Shown here one piece after another: positions 33,340-44,379 of a stretch of DNA of 64,000 nucleotides. Positions within the stretch are counted from its first letter, which is position 1; each line of letters begins with the position of its first letter. The stretch comes from Epiperipatus broadwayi (lineage: Eukaryota > Onychophora > Udeonychophora > Euonychophora > Peripatidae). The stretch is from assembly GCA_028023455.1 (NCBI GenBank), contig JAQFVV010012405.1, forward strand, positions 1,449,677 through 1,513,676, in the 5' to 3' direction. The notes under the pieces were generated by a model that was given only the letters and a program-made list of their open reading frames with translations, ran no database searches and was not told the DNA's origin. Made by a program: the position numbers and the translations under genes.

Positions 33340-34080
33340 GGAAGAAAAAAAAGAATTGGCAAAATATTTCTGTATTGCATCAGAAAACTGAAGTTTGTAC
33401 CAAAGACTTGAGTTGAGAATCAGCAATGGATAACTGCAATTTTGGAACTCTTTTTTTCTGAAATGGCTATCATATTTGTCATCATATTATCCTTGATGTC
33501 ATGAATATAATCAAAATGTCTCCCTTTCAATATTATTTTCAGATAAAGAAAAATGAAGATAAAGAAAAAATCCTTAGATTGAATCAGGTGAATACCAAAG
33601 CTGTTCTAACACAGTTATTTGTTTCATTGGCTATCAATTACCCTTACAGACTAGTGCTATGTGAAATGGTGCATTTTTGCACATACCTTTTTCGTGACAA
33701 GTTTTCCTGTTTGCTTCTCACAGTCAGATGATGATTCTGATGCATAATCTGATAAATTTTGCAAACGTTTCCTTAATTCAGCTTGTTACTGGAAACCCTG
33801 ACCCCTTTTCATAAGTGACATTTTATCTCACCTCAAAAAAATGTTTCATTCATTTGTACATTCCTATTTTCTTTATGATATTATCCCCACATGCTTAGAT
33901 TAACATGTCTCTGATATCAACACTCTTGCCAAGTTTAACAAGAAATGTAATGTTTGTTCACTGCAAACATTCTCACGATGGGACAAAAAGCATGCAACAA
34001 AAATAAAGAATGCCATTCAACAAAACATTGCAACAAGTCGACATGAGCATAGGTGTGGGGTATTGATATACCATGGTTAT
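33340..34080 (-). pseudogene. mariner transposase relic with internal deletion
   Basis: Minus-strand frames start near 34000 with an N-terminal helix-turn-helix region (LHFLLNLARVLISET, corresponding to the I-K-F-C-x-K-L-G-K motif) and KHVGIIS. KMSLMKRGQGF follows near 33840. The C-terminal catalytic part reads KQITVLEQLWYSPDSI near 33620-33575, corresponding to the mariner motif P-P-Y-S-P-D-L-A-P-C-D. FLYLHFSLSENNIERETF and its shifted frame LKGRHFDYIHDIKDNMMT end it near 33545-33470. The middle of the transposase, with the first catalytic Asp, is missing. Stops and shifts make it dead. Confidence 0.7.
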
Positions 34081-36285
34081 GAAATCTTATTGAGTTGTTT
34101 GCATAGTGTTGACATCATAAGCAAATAGTGGTGAATTCACAAACTTAATTATCAGATTTTATATTTCAATTTTTTTTAGTTAGATCAAACTCTATACAGC
34201 TCCAAATGCTACATATTGTTTTTGTATTTACTAACATATCTTAAATTTATTAAAGCTGCAGTTTTTAACAATTATCCATTCACAACAATCATCCTTCAAT
34301 AAATAAGTAGATTTTTATTAGGTATGAAAACTATTTTTGTTAACCTTGGCTGCAGAGTTTAATGTAAAAATCATTAAATTACAGTTAAAAACTGAAGCGA
34401 CATCTCTTGTGATAGATAATATTAAAAAAACAATGATTTTTATTTATCAGCAGCATGTATGACTACATACTGTAAGCTTTAGTTATTGATACATGTAGAT
34501 GATAGTGTTTAATGTTTAATAAATCCTTATCCAGCACTATCCAATCTAATATCCCCAAATTAGTTTCAAGATTATGGTTCCCATCAGTGAGGTAATTTTG
34601 GATCTTCAACCAGTGTCTGTATCTGTAAGATCTAATGCTTCTTTCCTTTGCCAGCCATCACTTATATTTTTGTTTTATTATGAAACTAGCAGCCCAATTT
34701 GATACACATAAATATTTTCAATATAAGCCAACATGTCTCTATAGTCACATAGAACTGAAACCAGTTCAGTTTGTGTATATTATGGCATCGTTAAATGTTT
34801 TAAAGGCACCTCTATACTGGGACCAGAAATAATTTAAAACCAATAAAATATCGCATGACTATCACATGATTTCAGCTTATTTAATGTTGTTTCAGCAACA
34901 TACTTTTTTCTTTCACCACAGCTATGAAGCAGATGATCATGCTTAATAAATCTCCATCCAGGCACTGAACAAAAATCCAAAAATTCCTCTCCGATGAAAG
35001 CCATAAGTTTTGAACTAATCAGTGGACATTGGACAGCACTGCCTAAAGATTTATTAAACATTATCATCTGCATCTATCAATTATAAAAGCTTGTATATTT
35101 AGAATAGTCATGGTGAAAAAAAAAAAGAATGCTGCTGAAACAAAAGTAAGCTGAAGTCATGTGATAGTCATGTGACATTTCATTGGTCTAAATGTACACA
35201 ATCAATAAAATATGGCCAAAAAATTCAAAATCAAAAGACAAATAGCAAACGAGTTTTGAAGTTACTGCATAAGTTCAAATATTTGAATCCTAGTCCTCAC
35301 TAATGAAGGCAAAATCATGAGATGGTCAGATGATTATCTGGTGTTCCCAAGGAGAGAGCTCTAGAGTAGGATGAAAAGATTACTCTTGGAAAGTGCATTT
35401 AAAATTTTTAACTTCAAAAAATATATAAAACCAAGTTATATATTGATAAAAATTTATAATATTTCAATTTTTTTTTTTTTTTTTTCAAATGATACATTTT
35501 CAAAATGACTTTTTCTCATACACATCTCCCCTAATAAACTACACTGATAAATATGTCTAAAAATTCAACATTATATTTCTTTTCTTTTCTTCCTTTAAAA
35601 AAAAAAAAAAACATTCAAATTAATTAAAGCATCACAAAACAGAAAACTTTTCTGAATAAAAATAAAAACTCCTGGCATTTTCAACGACCAACACATTATA
35701 CTAACTCAATTTTTTTGCTTAGGTTAAATATCCATCCAATAAAGTTATTAGGGAATTAGTTAATTTCTATCTTATCATCCTATGGTAAATAAATAAACAG
35801 ATTATATTAACTCAAATTTTTGCTTTTCATTAAATATTCAACTAATAGATTATTAAGGAATTTAGTTTTTATCACATCATCCTTTGATAAATAAATAAAT
35901 ACATTATTAACTTATCCAAATTTTTATTAACTTTATTGTTAATCAAATCTGATAAAATATTTTGTTAATTTGTAATCGTTGTCACTAATTCCAAGAATTG
36001 CTCTTTTTAAAAATAAAATTAAAAATAACTATAAACTTCTAACACTTTTTTATTATTATTGTTTCTCACAATCTTCTATTCCCTTTGTTATTGTTTTTTT
36101 CATCTTTTTCCTTCTCATTTCTTTTCTTATCATCCCAATCAATCATTTCTATTTCTCTTGTCCTCTTAATTCTAGAAATCTTTTGAAGGCACAGACTGAT
36201 ATTTTACATATAAAGCAATTACTTATACTTAAATTTTGAAATTACACGTTTAGCATAAATATGTCATGGTTTAGTTCATAATAAA
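34080..36285. other. AT-rich region with two diverged family A fragments
   Basis: Fragments at 34530-34640 (CCAATCTAATATCCCCAAAT, then AGATCTAATGC) and 34920-35070 (AATCAGTGGACATTGGAC) resemble family A weakly, in opposite orientations. The block TGATTTCAGCTTATTTAATG at 34868 and GAAACAAAAGTAAGCTGAAG near 35138 may be the ends of one such element. Nothing else is recognised. Confidence 0.4.
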
Positions 36286-36289
36286 AAAG

Positions 36290-36420
36290 AATTGAATGGT
36301 TTACTGCCAGGGAATGTATAAGAAGTTCGAACACGCATATGCCGCTATGATCAATGGAATTTGAGTTCTAGATTCCTCCTCTTTACCACTGCACTAAACC
36401 ACATGGAATGTTTAACTCAA
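36290..36420 (-). repeat. Family E tRNA-like SINE fragment
   Basis: On the minus strand TGGTTTAGTGCAGTGGTAAA has A-box character, and about 70 bp later GTGTTCGAACTTC has B-box character. The ends share GAATGGTTTACTG with 43500-43640 and 44225-44375. Confidence 0.5.
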
Positions 36421-36821
36421 GATAGTTATTTAGTGATGTGCCATTTTATTCTTTATTCGTATGAAAATATTCAGATTTAAAATTATATATGTATAAATAA
36501 AAAAAACCACAACCCCATTATATTTACTCTGGTGAAAATCATTCAGTTCCTTTGGCATAGTGCAGTCACCATCAATTATGTATGTTCGACTATGAACCAC
36601 ACACATATTTTCATGTAGTTAGCTATCATTATTTTAGCTTAAAAAAGAAATTAAGGGGAGGGGATGCAGACAATAATCAATATTTGCATTTCCTATATTA
36701 AATGTGTTGGATTTATATCCCTCATCCCCTATTTTTATACAATTGTCTTAATTCCTACTGAATAAAATAATAACAAAATCAACTTAAAATAGCCAATGCA
36801 CAGCAAATACATTCTATAGTA

Positions 36822-37020
36822 GGCATGGGCAAACTTTAATGAGCAGAGCCTCCTCAGATATTGCTCAGCTTAACAACAAACATTACTACTGTATAATTTT
36901 TTAAAAAAATATTTTTTAAATAAAATTCTTATAAATTTCATGTAACTATAATGCTGGTATAATCATCAATTAAGTGATAAAGATACATATTGTCGCCAAA
37001 CTACAGACTGTCTAGCATAC
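36822..37020. repeat. Possible hAT MITE fragment
   Basis: GGCATGGGCAAACTTTAATG followed by GCAGAGCC resembles a hAT-type end (a G-G-G-C-A-A-A-C-T-T core). A matching right end with an 8-bp duplication was not found, so only a decayed fragment is proposed. Confidence 0.3.
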
Positions 37021-37329
37021 CTCCACAGAAAAATAATATAAAATTGCTACTACTTATCAGGATAGCTAATTGGTTGGAGAGGATTACGATTTCTTTCCTA
37101 GTTTATATCTGACTAAAATTAGCTATAACCAATACAACAAGATGTTTAATTGGAGTAGCTAATTTTATCCCAAAAGACTTGGTTTCTCCCACATTATCAA
37201 AATGCTTTTATTCATCTGCCATTCTGCAATGGAACTATTTTTATCTTTGTCTGAAAAAGTATGGAATTGGTATTTTACTTGAATTAAATATGAGACTATC
37301 TTCACCGTAATAATATTAAGTGTTAAAAT

Positions 37330-37930
37330 GTTTTTAGAAAAATTCAAACTTTAAATACCTCCAACTATTAGAAATAGCACATAGGTTAATATATAACATG
37401 TTTTGAATGGCATTATTCTCCTCTTTTCTTCAGGGTGTTGCTGGCTATGATAGCACTAACATAGGAATGGAAGCAGGGGCTTTTCAATTCATGAATATTG
37501 AATTTAAAGTGATGCTCTAACCAATTAGGCTTACATATAAGGGTCCTCCTGATTTCTCCATTTTTTTAAGGGCAAAATTAACGAATGATCAAACCATTAT
37601 GAATTATCATAACAGAGTTATCTTATGGGATTATTTTCCATTACCATATGAACAATTTTTATAAATTTTCTTTGTCCTTTTTCCTCCCTCTGCTTGATAT
37701 GTCTTTTCCCAATTGAACATATGTTCAGTGGTACATACATGGTCTATTTTAGTTACATCTACTTTTTCCCTTTTTAATGATCCATGTGTGCTCTTTGAAT
37801 CACTTTTCAATGGAGTGGCTGGTTTCATGCCATGGTCATGTTTGCACTTTTCCCATTTCGTACAATACTTTTGTCTTTTCCCAATTGAACATATGTTATT
37901 GGTACATACATGGACTGCCACTCTAAATAA
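37330..37930. repeat. Family B half copy with extended centre
   Basis: From GAAAAATTCAAACTTTAAAT through ATTATTCTCCTCTTTTCTTC to TCCTCCTGATTTCTCC the segment follows the left arm of family B. It then continues into the centre sequence seen in copy 2 (ATGGGATTATTTTCCATTAC). A 45-bp block (TTTTCCCAATTGAACATATG with GGTACATACATGG) occurs twice, at about 37702 and 37875. No right arm follows. Confidence 0.55.
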
Positions 37931-38186
37931 ATAATATTTTTCTTTCTAGTCATCAATTATTTTTCATGGGGCAGCCAGTTTCACTAATATATTGAGGTGG
38001 TATTTTCTGCCACCTCATCTGTAAATATATATATTTAATTTTGAGTTATGTTATTAGATTAAAAGTAAAGTTTTGTTAAAAATATATAATGTATTATCTT
38101 TAATCAGTTTTAAAGTTTTTTTTTTTCTTTATCTCAAAGAAAAATCTTGAGCTAAAACAAAAATAGATCTTGAGATTTCTTTTACC

Positions 38187-38840
38187 ATGGATATGCTGCC
38201 TCCACTGTCCAGTGTTTTAATGGCTGGGCTCTGGAGACATGTTTGCAAAGAACTGCACACAAACCACATTTATCTAGATGGGAAAAGAACTTTCTGGAAA
38301 GTGTACAACATCAAGTATCCCAACCAGGATCCTTTGCCCACCACATTAGGGGCAAAAAACAGATTACTAATCAAAAAGGCCAAGTATTGGTATTTGGAGT
38401 CAAAATACATCAATTTCATCCTCAAGTTGAACCTCGATTCATTCCCTACAAATCAATTTCTGGTGTCCAAAAGATGTTTCAAGAGGCTTAGCCCCCAGTG
38501 TCAACTGTGCAACTTAGTTGATAAGTCCTTTATTCATCTGCTCTATATCTGCCCGGTACTAACCCCAGTCAGAATCTTCATAATGGAAAAAGTAACCCTT
38601 GATATCAGAATCGTCCTATCTATAACCAATTCCATTAAACAAGGTTCCTTTGCTTCAATCAGCCATTCCATTTTCCTTACATTTGCAGTCTGGTTGATGA
38701 GATATAAGTTGATTTTCAGAATGTTAGCCTCAACAGTCCACTCCATCTTCATCATGCTTCTTCAACAAACCAAAATCAGCAACCTTGCTTGGCACCTTAC
38801 CAATTACATAAAGATGAGTTCAGGTAGCATTACTGAATGA
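38187..38840 (+). pseudogene. LINE C-terminal coding tail, 217-codon open frame
   Basis: This is the longest coding-like frame in the window. After KRTFWKVYNIKYPNQDPLP it reads KKAKYWYLESKYINFILKLN, then the metal-binding-like tail CQLCNLVDKSFIHLLYICP (C-x2-C ... H-x4-C), then SITNSIKQGSFASISHSIF and LTFAVWLMRYKLIF. This order repeats in two other copies, at 25870-26490 and 61932-62210. The frame is a 5'-truncated LINE protein: no reverse transcriptase domain precedes it. The 3' end runs to an A-rich tail near 39075-39100 (AATAAATCTTATTTTTT then A10). The frame is intact for 217 codons, so this insertion is probably younger than its relatives. An upstream start Met at 38187 exists but need not be used. 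Confidence 0.65.
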
Positions 38841-39233
38841 TTGAGCCTTTTCCATTGGTGCTCGTCCTCAGGCAGTTATGTCTCCAATGGCAAATTGAGT
38901 GTTCACCATAGAGGCAAATTCACCTGGATTTGCTAGAACGCTCCCCAAGCATCGACCTTGGGCGTTATTTTCACTGCATGACAGGACTCACAAGATGCCT
39001 TGTGTTTTTTGTTTCTTAATAGTGACCCCCAGGTTTATTCTGTTTCAGTGTAAACTCAGTTGTTGTTTTTTTAAATAAATCTTATTTTTTAAAAAAAAAA
39101 GTTTATTTTTTGTTTTAAATTGTAATTCTTAGAAAGACATGATTTGGGGAATAAAAAAGAATCCATTTTAGCAATTAACTCTATTGTTGAAACTAGAATA
39201 TAGTATTTTGTAATTAAATATATCTCTGTAGTC

Positions 39234-39571
39234 CAGGGGTCCCCAACCTTTTTGCACTTAAGAGCACATTCTATAATACTGGCCAGGTGGCGGGCACCAT
39301 TTATTTTTTCAATGTAAATTTATAGTTGAATATTGTTAAATAATACACATAATGTACAAAATAATATTTATTTCAAAGATAAAATTTTAACATATAATTA
39401 ACGTTTATATTTTTACGCTGTAAAATAATACAATAATTTATAAGAAATTTTAAAAATTAAATTTATTTGTATCAGATAAATAATTTTTTATCATGTTCGG
39501 ATAGTGGCGGGCACACGTAAAATGGTCTGCGGGCACCATGGTGCTCGCAGGCATAGGTTTGGGGACCCCTG
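39234..39571. mobile_element. hAT-type MITE, complete, with 8-bp duplications
   Basis: The 338-bp element starts CAGGGGTCCCCAACCTTTTT and ends GGTTTGGGGACCCCTG, so the first 15 bp are near-perfect inverted ends. Perfect 8-bp direct repeats CTGTAGTC flank it at 39226-39233 and 39572-39579. A G-C-rich subterminal pair (GGTGGCGGGCACCAT and GTGGCGGGCACACGT) lies inside each end. There is no coding capacity. A second, older copy is at 46820-47218. Confidence 0.9.
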
Positions 39572-39599
39572 CTGTAGTCAATCTATTATGCTAATTGAA

Positions 39600-40925
39600 C
39601 CGGAACTTTTTCCAGTAATTAAAAAATGGAAATGACCAAATAAAAACAAAAATTATGTGCTAAAATGTAACTAAAAATAAATCAAAGTGGAAATTCTGTT
39701 GTCTTCAAAATGTATAAAATGTGGAATTTTCTTTTGTTCAAGCCTGGACCATTTTTCTAAAAAAAAAAAGTGTTATAAATCCAGAACTTTTGCTAGAAAA
39801 TATTATTAACCAGTGCCAAGAAAATGTTCTTCCGTGAGAAAACATCTAAGAAACCTTCTCCTTGGGAAATACATATCCCTGCCTCACCTGGAGACACCTG
39901 AGTGATTGTCAACCATGGAAAGGAGGGATTTAACCAGCTAGACAAGGATGTCAAGAAAAGCCAATGGACAACACATAGAGGATTCACACCATCAGCCGCA
40001 AGAAAAATCACATAAAAACTTTGATCACCTGGATAAAGTTGAACCATTGAATGATCAGGATAACTATAAACTGTTACTGAGTGAACTTTTATTCCAAATA
40101 GCGTAAAAAACATATAGACTCCATTAACTGTGAAATGTTTCAATGATAGATTGGGAGACTATTAAAGGGGATTTTATCATGTTATTTTAATTTAATTAAA
40201 ACGGGGGTTATAGTGTTAGATTACTTAAATGTATTCTTTTATTTTTGTATATTTTTTATGCATTGATTCCCTAAAATGTAAGCTGCTCGATCTTATAAGA
40301 CAAGCGGGGCAATTGGGGGGGGGGGGGTAGTTAATAGTTTCAACAGTAAGTAAACACAGGATCCTTATGTTGAAATTTTGTGTTTATTAAACTCAGGATG
40401 CCAGACGGCTGCAACAAGCAGTGGACACTTGCGCTATCTCTTAAAGGTTTGAATTCATTATTTAACATAGAAGGGAGATGGTTTGAGTGTTGCAACATTG
40501 CGCACTCTTATAGTAAGCTGCCCTAGAGTTTCACACCTATTTGGACAAGATTTCCATTATCAATTTGAACCGCTGTTGTTTGTAGGGTTCGTGATGGCAC
40601 ATGTTCCCTCAAGAATATATGTTAAATTATTTCTATGCATTAAAAAAGATAAAGATTGGGTTAAAATTACATTTGTATTTTGTCTTTTAATTGTCGAATC
40701 AGTCTGGGATGCTAAAAAAAAAGAAGGAATTAGGAAAGTTATCAAGAAGAGAAAGAATAAAGTAAACATTTAAACTTTACTTAAGTGTCTGTTTTAATCT
40801 GGATTAGTAGTATCCATTTGGTATAATTAAATGCTGCATAAGATTATGTTTTAAAATCTATTAGTTGACCATTGTACATAAATAAATTATCACTATGAAC
40901 GTTGACGATTCTTCTCGATCTAGTG
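39600..40925. other. No recognised gene
   Basis: The stretch at 39790-40110 has higher G+C and, on the plus strand, an even codon mix (KMFFREKTSKKPSPWEIHI then VNHGKEGFNQLDKD). It may be a transposon-protein remnant of unknown type. A 13-G run lies at about 40315-40327. The 96-codon frame at 40483-40773 has no recognised similarity. Confidence 0.35.
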
Positions 40926-40929
40926 CTAG

Positions 40930-42060
40930 GTTATACGTCTAGTGGTGCCTTTGTACCAGTCATCATAATTTTAATAATCTTTGGAAAATTGAGGACAGTG
41001 TCACTTTGTAGTGGCACAATATATCCTTTCAAATTCACAAAGTATTTCATAGACACAGTTTTTGTTTTTCAGCATTTCAAGTTTAGGTTTGGTAGAGGTT
41101 AGGATTCCTTGCAGTATGCTATGGCCTAAGAAAGCTGTTCTGATGTTATATTGATTGCAGATTTTTTTTTAAATTTATCTGCTATCCCTGTTTTGTATGG
41201 ATTCACTATACAACATATAACTGATTTTTCTGTTGATGTTTCTCTTTGTTTTCTAAACAAAGTTTTCTTAGTGACAGTTGATAGATAACCATTCTACATG
41301 AAACTTTGTTCTACATAGATCTTTTCTTTTTCCAAATCACTGGTTTCTGAACAAAAATTTTTCGCTCTATTCCACAGCAATAATATAATTCCATAATTTT
41401 GTTCTGTTTCATTTAGTGTAATGGTAGTGTCAGACTCTGGGGTACAAGTTCCTAGAATCAATTCTGCTGCTGGCACTTTCAGTGCTTGAATTTCTTATGG
41501 ACTCTTGTACTAAAGCATTTCAATTATTTATTTACTCCATGTTTTGTATTTCTGTGTGTGTGGGCGGGGGTTTCTATAAACTGTTGTTTTGTTTTTGCCA
41601 CAAAAAAAGTATTAACACAACATCTAAAAATGCCATTTTTTACTCTTTTTCTGATAAGTGAAGGAGATATATTATTGATATGTATGTTTGCGATAATGCT
41701 TCATCATGTGATCATACAACAAATAAATTATTGATTTAGTGAGGCCAAACTTTAGGTGATGATGGAGTAGTATTTATAGTTATGGTTTCAAGTTCTTCCA
41801 TGTAAATGTTGCTCATCGGGAGAAACAATGGTTATCCTTTGATTTTGATGGAAGAATTCTGGGTTGTACTGAAAGCATGTTGTTGTTATGCAGAATTGAG
41901 TTCCATTATTCTATGAATAGGAATTGTTCTGGCTTGAAAGCTATTGTTATCATTTAACCTTTTCTTTACAATATGCAATGCTTAAATCACAGTTTACATT
42001 TGTGACTAAGCTTCCCATGTCAAAGCTCATTAATATATTAGTTGTTTCAGTATTCATGTT
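40930..42060 (-). pseudogene. Penelope-like element, reverse transcriptase to start of GIY-YIG domain, decayed
   Basis: On the minus strand near 42045-41990, ILMSFDMGSLVTNVNCDLSI corresponds to the Penelope reverse transcriptase motif S-F-D-V-x-S-L-F-T-N-V. Near 41835-41800, VIANIYMEELE-like codons follow, then the position of the catalytic Y-x-D-D box reads INNLFVVC near 41740. FLDVVL-like residues lie near 41630. RAKNFCSETSDLEKEKIYVE (41365-41310) and NGYLST follow. Then CNQYNIRTAF near 41160 and CLYEILCEFERIYC near 41060-41020 correspond to the linker and the start of the GIY-YIG nuclease. The catalytic aspartates and the nuclease Y-I-G are lost. Penelope-like elements are known to carry hammerhead ribozymes in their terminal repeats, relevant to the family C and D motifs in this window. 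Confidence 0.65.
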
Positions 42061-42084
42061 TTTAATTAATCCCATGTAGTGATT

Positions 42085-42103
42085 AGAATCCCCCCCCCCC
42101 CCA
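42085..42103. repeat. Homopolymer C run next to an A run
   Basis: About 12 C residues followed by 9 A residues, directly between the 5' end of the Penelope-like relic and the family B half copy. Confidence 0.7.
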
Positions 42104-42121
42104 AAAAAAAAGTGTGATTGT

Positions 42122-42345
42122 TAGCTTTGACATAATGGCTAATTGGTTAGAGCATCATATAAAGATCCCGGATTCAATCTTTTGTTAGTATTGTCACTAA
42201 TTAGGCCAGCAATACCTGAAGAAGAAACAAGAAAATAATACCACTCAAAACATTGCATTAGATACTAATCTATATGCTATTACTAACAGTTAAATGTTAT
42301 TGAAAAGTTTAGATAAAGTTCGAATTTTTCTAGCACGAAATACAT
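42122..42345 (+). repeat. Family B half copy (right arm only)
   Basis: TAATGGCTAATTGGTTAGAG and CCGGATTCAATC keep the A- and B-box positions. GGCCAGCAATACCTGAAGAA, AACATTGCATTAGATACTAA and CTATTACTAACAGTTAAATG follow in family B order. No inverted partner is present. Confidence 0.6.
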
Positions 42346-42369
42346 ATATTGGTGATTATATATCTTTTA

Positions 42370-42445
42370 GACATATATATTGTCAAGTGTATCAGTGGTA
42401 TGAGATAGTGTGGAGAGTTGAGGGTCATGTGAAAGTCTGAGCTCA
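42370..42445 (+). repeat. Family D tRNA-like fragment
   Basis: GTGTATCAGTGGTATGAGAT then GTCATGTGAAAGTCTGAGCT match, in the same order, the minus-strand copy at 16565-16665. Confidence 0.5.
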
Positions 42446-42644
42446 AAATACCCTATATATTATGTTGTTTGCACAGGTATATATATATATATAGCCTGTA
42501 TGTTAGATATTAAAAAATATTTAATAATTAATATCAGATGATAGAAATAGTCCAGCATATAACTACAACTACTAATCTTTATCTATAAAAAATATTTCAA
42601 TATTTTTCTATTTTTTTCCTCTGAAAACATTACCACCAATTTCA

Positions 42645-42905
42645 CATGATCATCATCTCCTATGCTTACACAAGTTGTAAACTTTATAGTTAACTAAATA
42701 AGTAAAAGGTAGCTCCTAGAGGGTTGCATTGATCCTAAGATCTAGGTGCAGTACTCTTGGATCCAAGGTTCTCACTGATGAAAAATACAAGCTAGAAACT
42801 AGTCTGGGGATATTGTTTAAGTAGGCACTAGATAGGGATTTTACGCACAAACCTTCTTGCATCTATTGGTTACCAATGCTTGCAGTAAGTGGCACTTCTG
42901 TACAA
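42645..42905. repeat. Family A copy
   Basis: CACATGATCATCATCTCC and TGCATTGATCCTAAGATCTA mark its start. CTAGTCTGGGGATATTG, TAGGCACTAGATAGGGATTT and GCACTTCTGTACAAAG follow. Confidence 0.6.
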
Positions 42906-43499
42906 AGTTGGCTACTGTTATTACCATCATTGTATAATTACATTTTTTAGACCTTTACACTTGATAAGATTGCTTCTAGCAGTGAAATTATTGGTTGTGT
43001 TTTAGAGTTGTTGTTTTTTTTTTTTTTTTTGGCTAGTCTGGGTTACTTGTAAGTTTGGGGTGAATTTGATTATTGGATCATTATGTATTTATGTAAAATT
43101 TTCTGCCCCAAATCTTAGATAAATTTTAATTATATTTAATATAAAACAAAAATTTTAGCATAATGGTTGTTCATGTTTTTAGAAGTTCCTATAGTAATTA
43201 CAAATGAAAATAAATCAATTTAATGCTTTCTTAATACATACTTGACATCTTTTTATTTTTTATTAACTATCCATTACTAATCTTTAAGTGGAGCAACTAG
43301 TCAATAAATTACTATGACAAAATGATAATTCCTCATTATCATTGGAATCATTTGCTATTGTTTATCCTCTTAACTCAATTTAATGTAACAATCTTAATTT
43401 TAAAACTATGTAATAAGTACTTACATTATTAAATATGAAAATAAAATACAATCAAACCAAAGCAATGCATCTAATTAATATCAAGGATTAATTAAATAA

Positions 43500-43640
43500 A
43501 AATAAATAATCGAATGGTTTATTGTTTGGGAGTTCATACAAAATTCAAACACTGAAAGTAACAGGGAATGAGTCATAATTTGTGGACCTTGATCTTTACA
43601 TTCCACTACTGCAGTAAACTATGTAGTCATAAGTATTAAT
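43500..43640 (-). repeat. Family E tRNA-like SINE fragment
   Basis: GAATGGTTTATTGTTTGGGA at one end and CCACTACTGCAGTAAACTAT at the other match 36290-36420. On the minus strand TTTACTGCAGTAGTGGAATG is the A-box-like side. Confidence 0.5.
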
Positions 43641-43664
43641 TAAAGTAATACAATAATACTACCC

Positions 43665-44115
43665 ACCATTTTTGCATTTTTTTCAAACAATTTTTTGATT
43701 TTTCTGAACCTACAGACTTCATCAAAGATCTGTAAAAAATATATTATAGTAATACATTGCCTTATAAGATGTTAAATATCAACTTCAAATATATTTTACT
43801 TTTGTATTTCAGATAAGTATCATTGTGCATACTCTGTCACACTTAAAACAATTCACAATCATTTTCTACCAAAACGTAAGCTTGTGGTTAAGACCTGTAG
43901 AGGTCTCTACTATCGCATTTTTACGCGCATATTCTTGAGGTTACAGCCTTAGTAAATATTACTTAAAATACAAAAGTAAAATATATCTCAAGTTGATATT
44001 TAACATCTTGTTATTTCAAAAAGTATTATAAAATATTTGCAGCTCTCTGATGAAGGTTGCAAGTTCAGCTAAAACAAAATGAACAAAAAAAATATTGTAT
44101 TAAAAAAGCAATAAA
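43665..44115. mobile_element. Foldback/MITE with arms of about 150 bp
   Basis: AAGATGTTAAATATCAACTT at 43767 is mirrored by AAGTTGATATTTAACATCTT near 43993. The pairing extends outward through ATATTATAGTAATA / GTATTATAAAATAT and CTTCATCAAAGATCTG / GCTCTCTGATGAAGG, and inward through TTTTACTTTTGTATTTCAG / TTAAAATACAAAAGTAAAA. The unpaired centre is about 140 bp. Family E SINE fragments lie on both sides in the same orientation. Confidence 0.7.
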
Positions 44116-44224
44116 TCATATTCATAGATGGTGATAAGATACCTTAGGATGCATATAGATAAAGACACAATATTATTATCAGCCATGTTATGGTAAGACC
44201 CTTAAATCATCAAAACAAACATTA

Positions 44225-44375
44225 ACAAAAAATAATAATCAAACAGCTTTATTGCTTAGAAGTTCAAAAAAAAAAAGATTGAGTGTTGGAAGTGACAGAA
44301 ATGGGACTGATCTGAGAATCTTAAAATCAAAAAATCTACCATTCTACCACTGTACCAAATCTCATGGGATAATCC
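44225..44375 (-). repeat. Family E tRNA-like SINE fragment
   Basis: AATCAAACAGCTTTATTGCT and AGAAGTTCAAAA mark one end; CTACCATTCTACCACTGTAC marks the other. The minus strand gives a GTACAGTGGTAGAATGGTAG A-box-like side. A poly-A run replaces the B-box neighbourhood. Confidence 0.5.
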
Positions 44376-44379
44376 AAAC

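Noticed and set aside
39793-40143. 116-codon minus-strand frame
   Set aside because: No recognised family. The plus strand looks at least as protein-like, so I could not choose a coding strand.
44050-44080. CTGATGA in the right arm of the foldback at 43665-44115
   Set aside because: No GAAA at the right distance, and the sequence is explained by pairing with the left arm.
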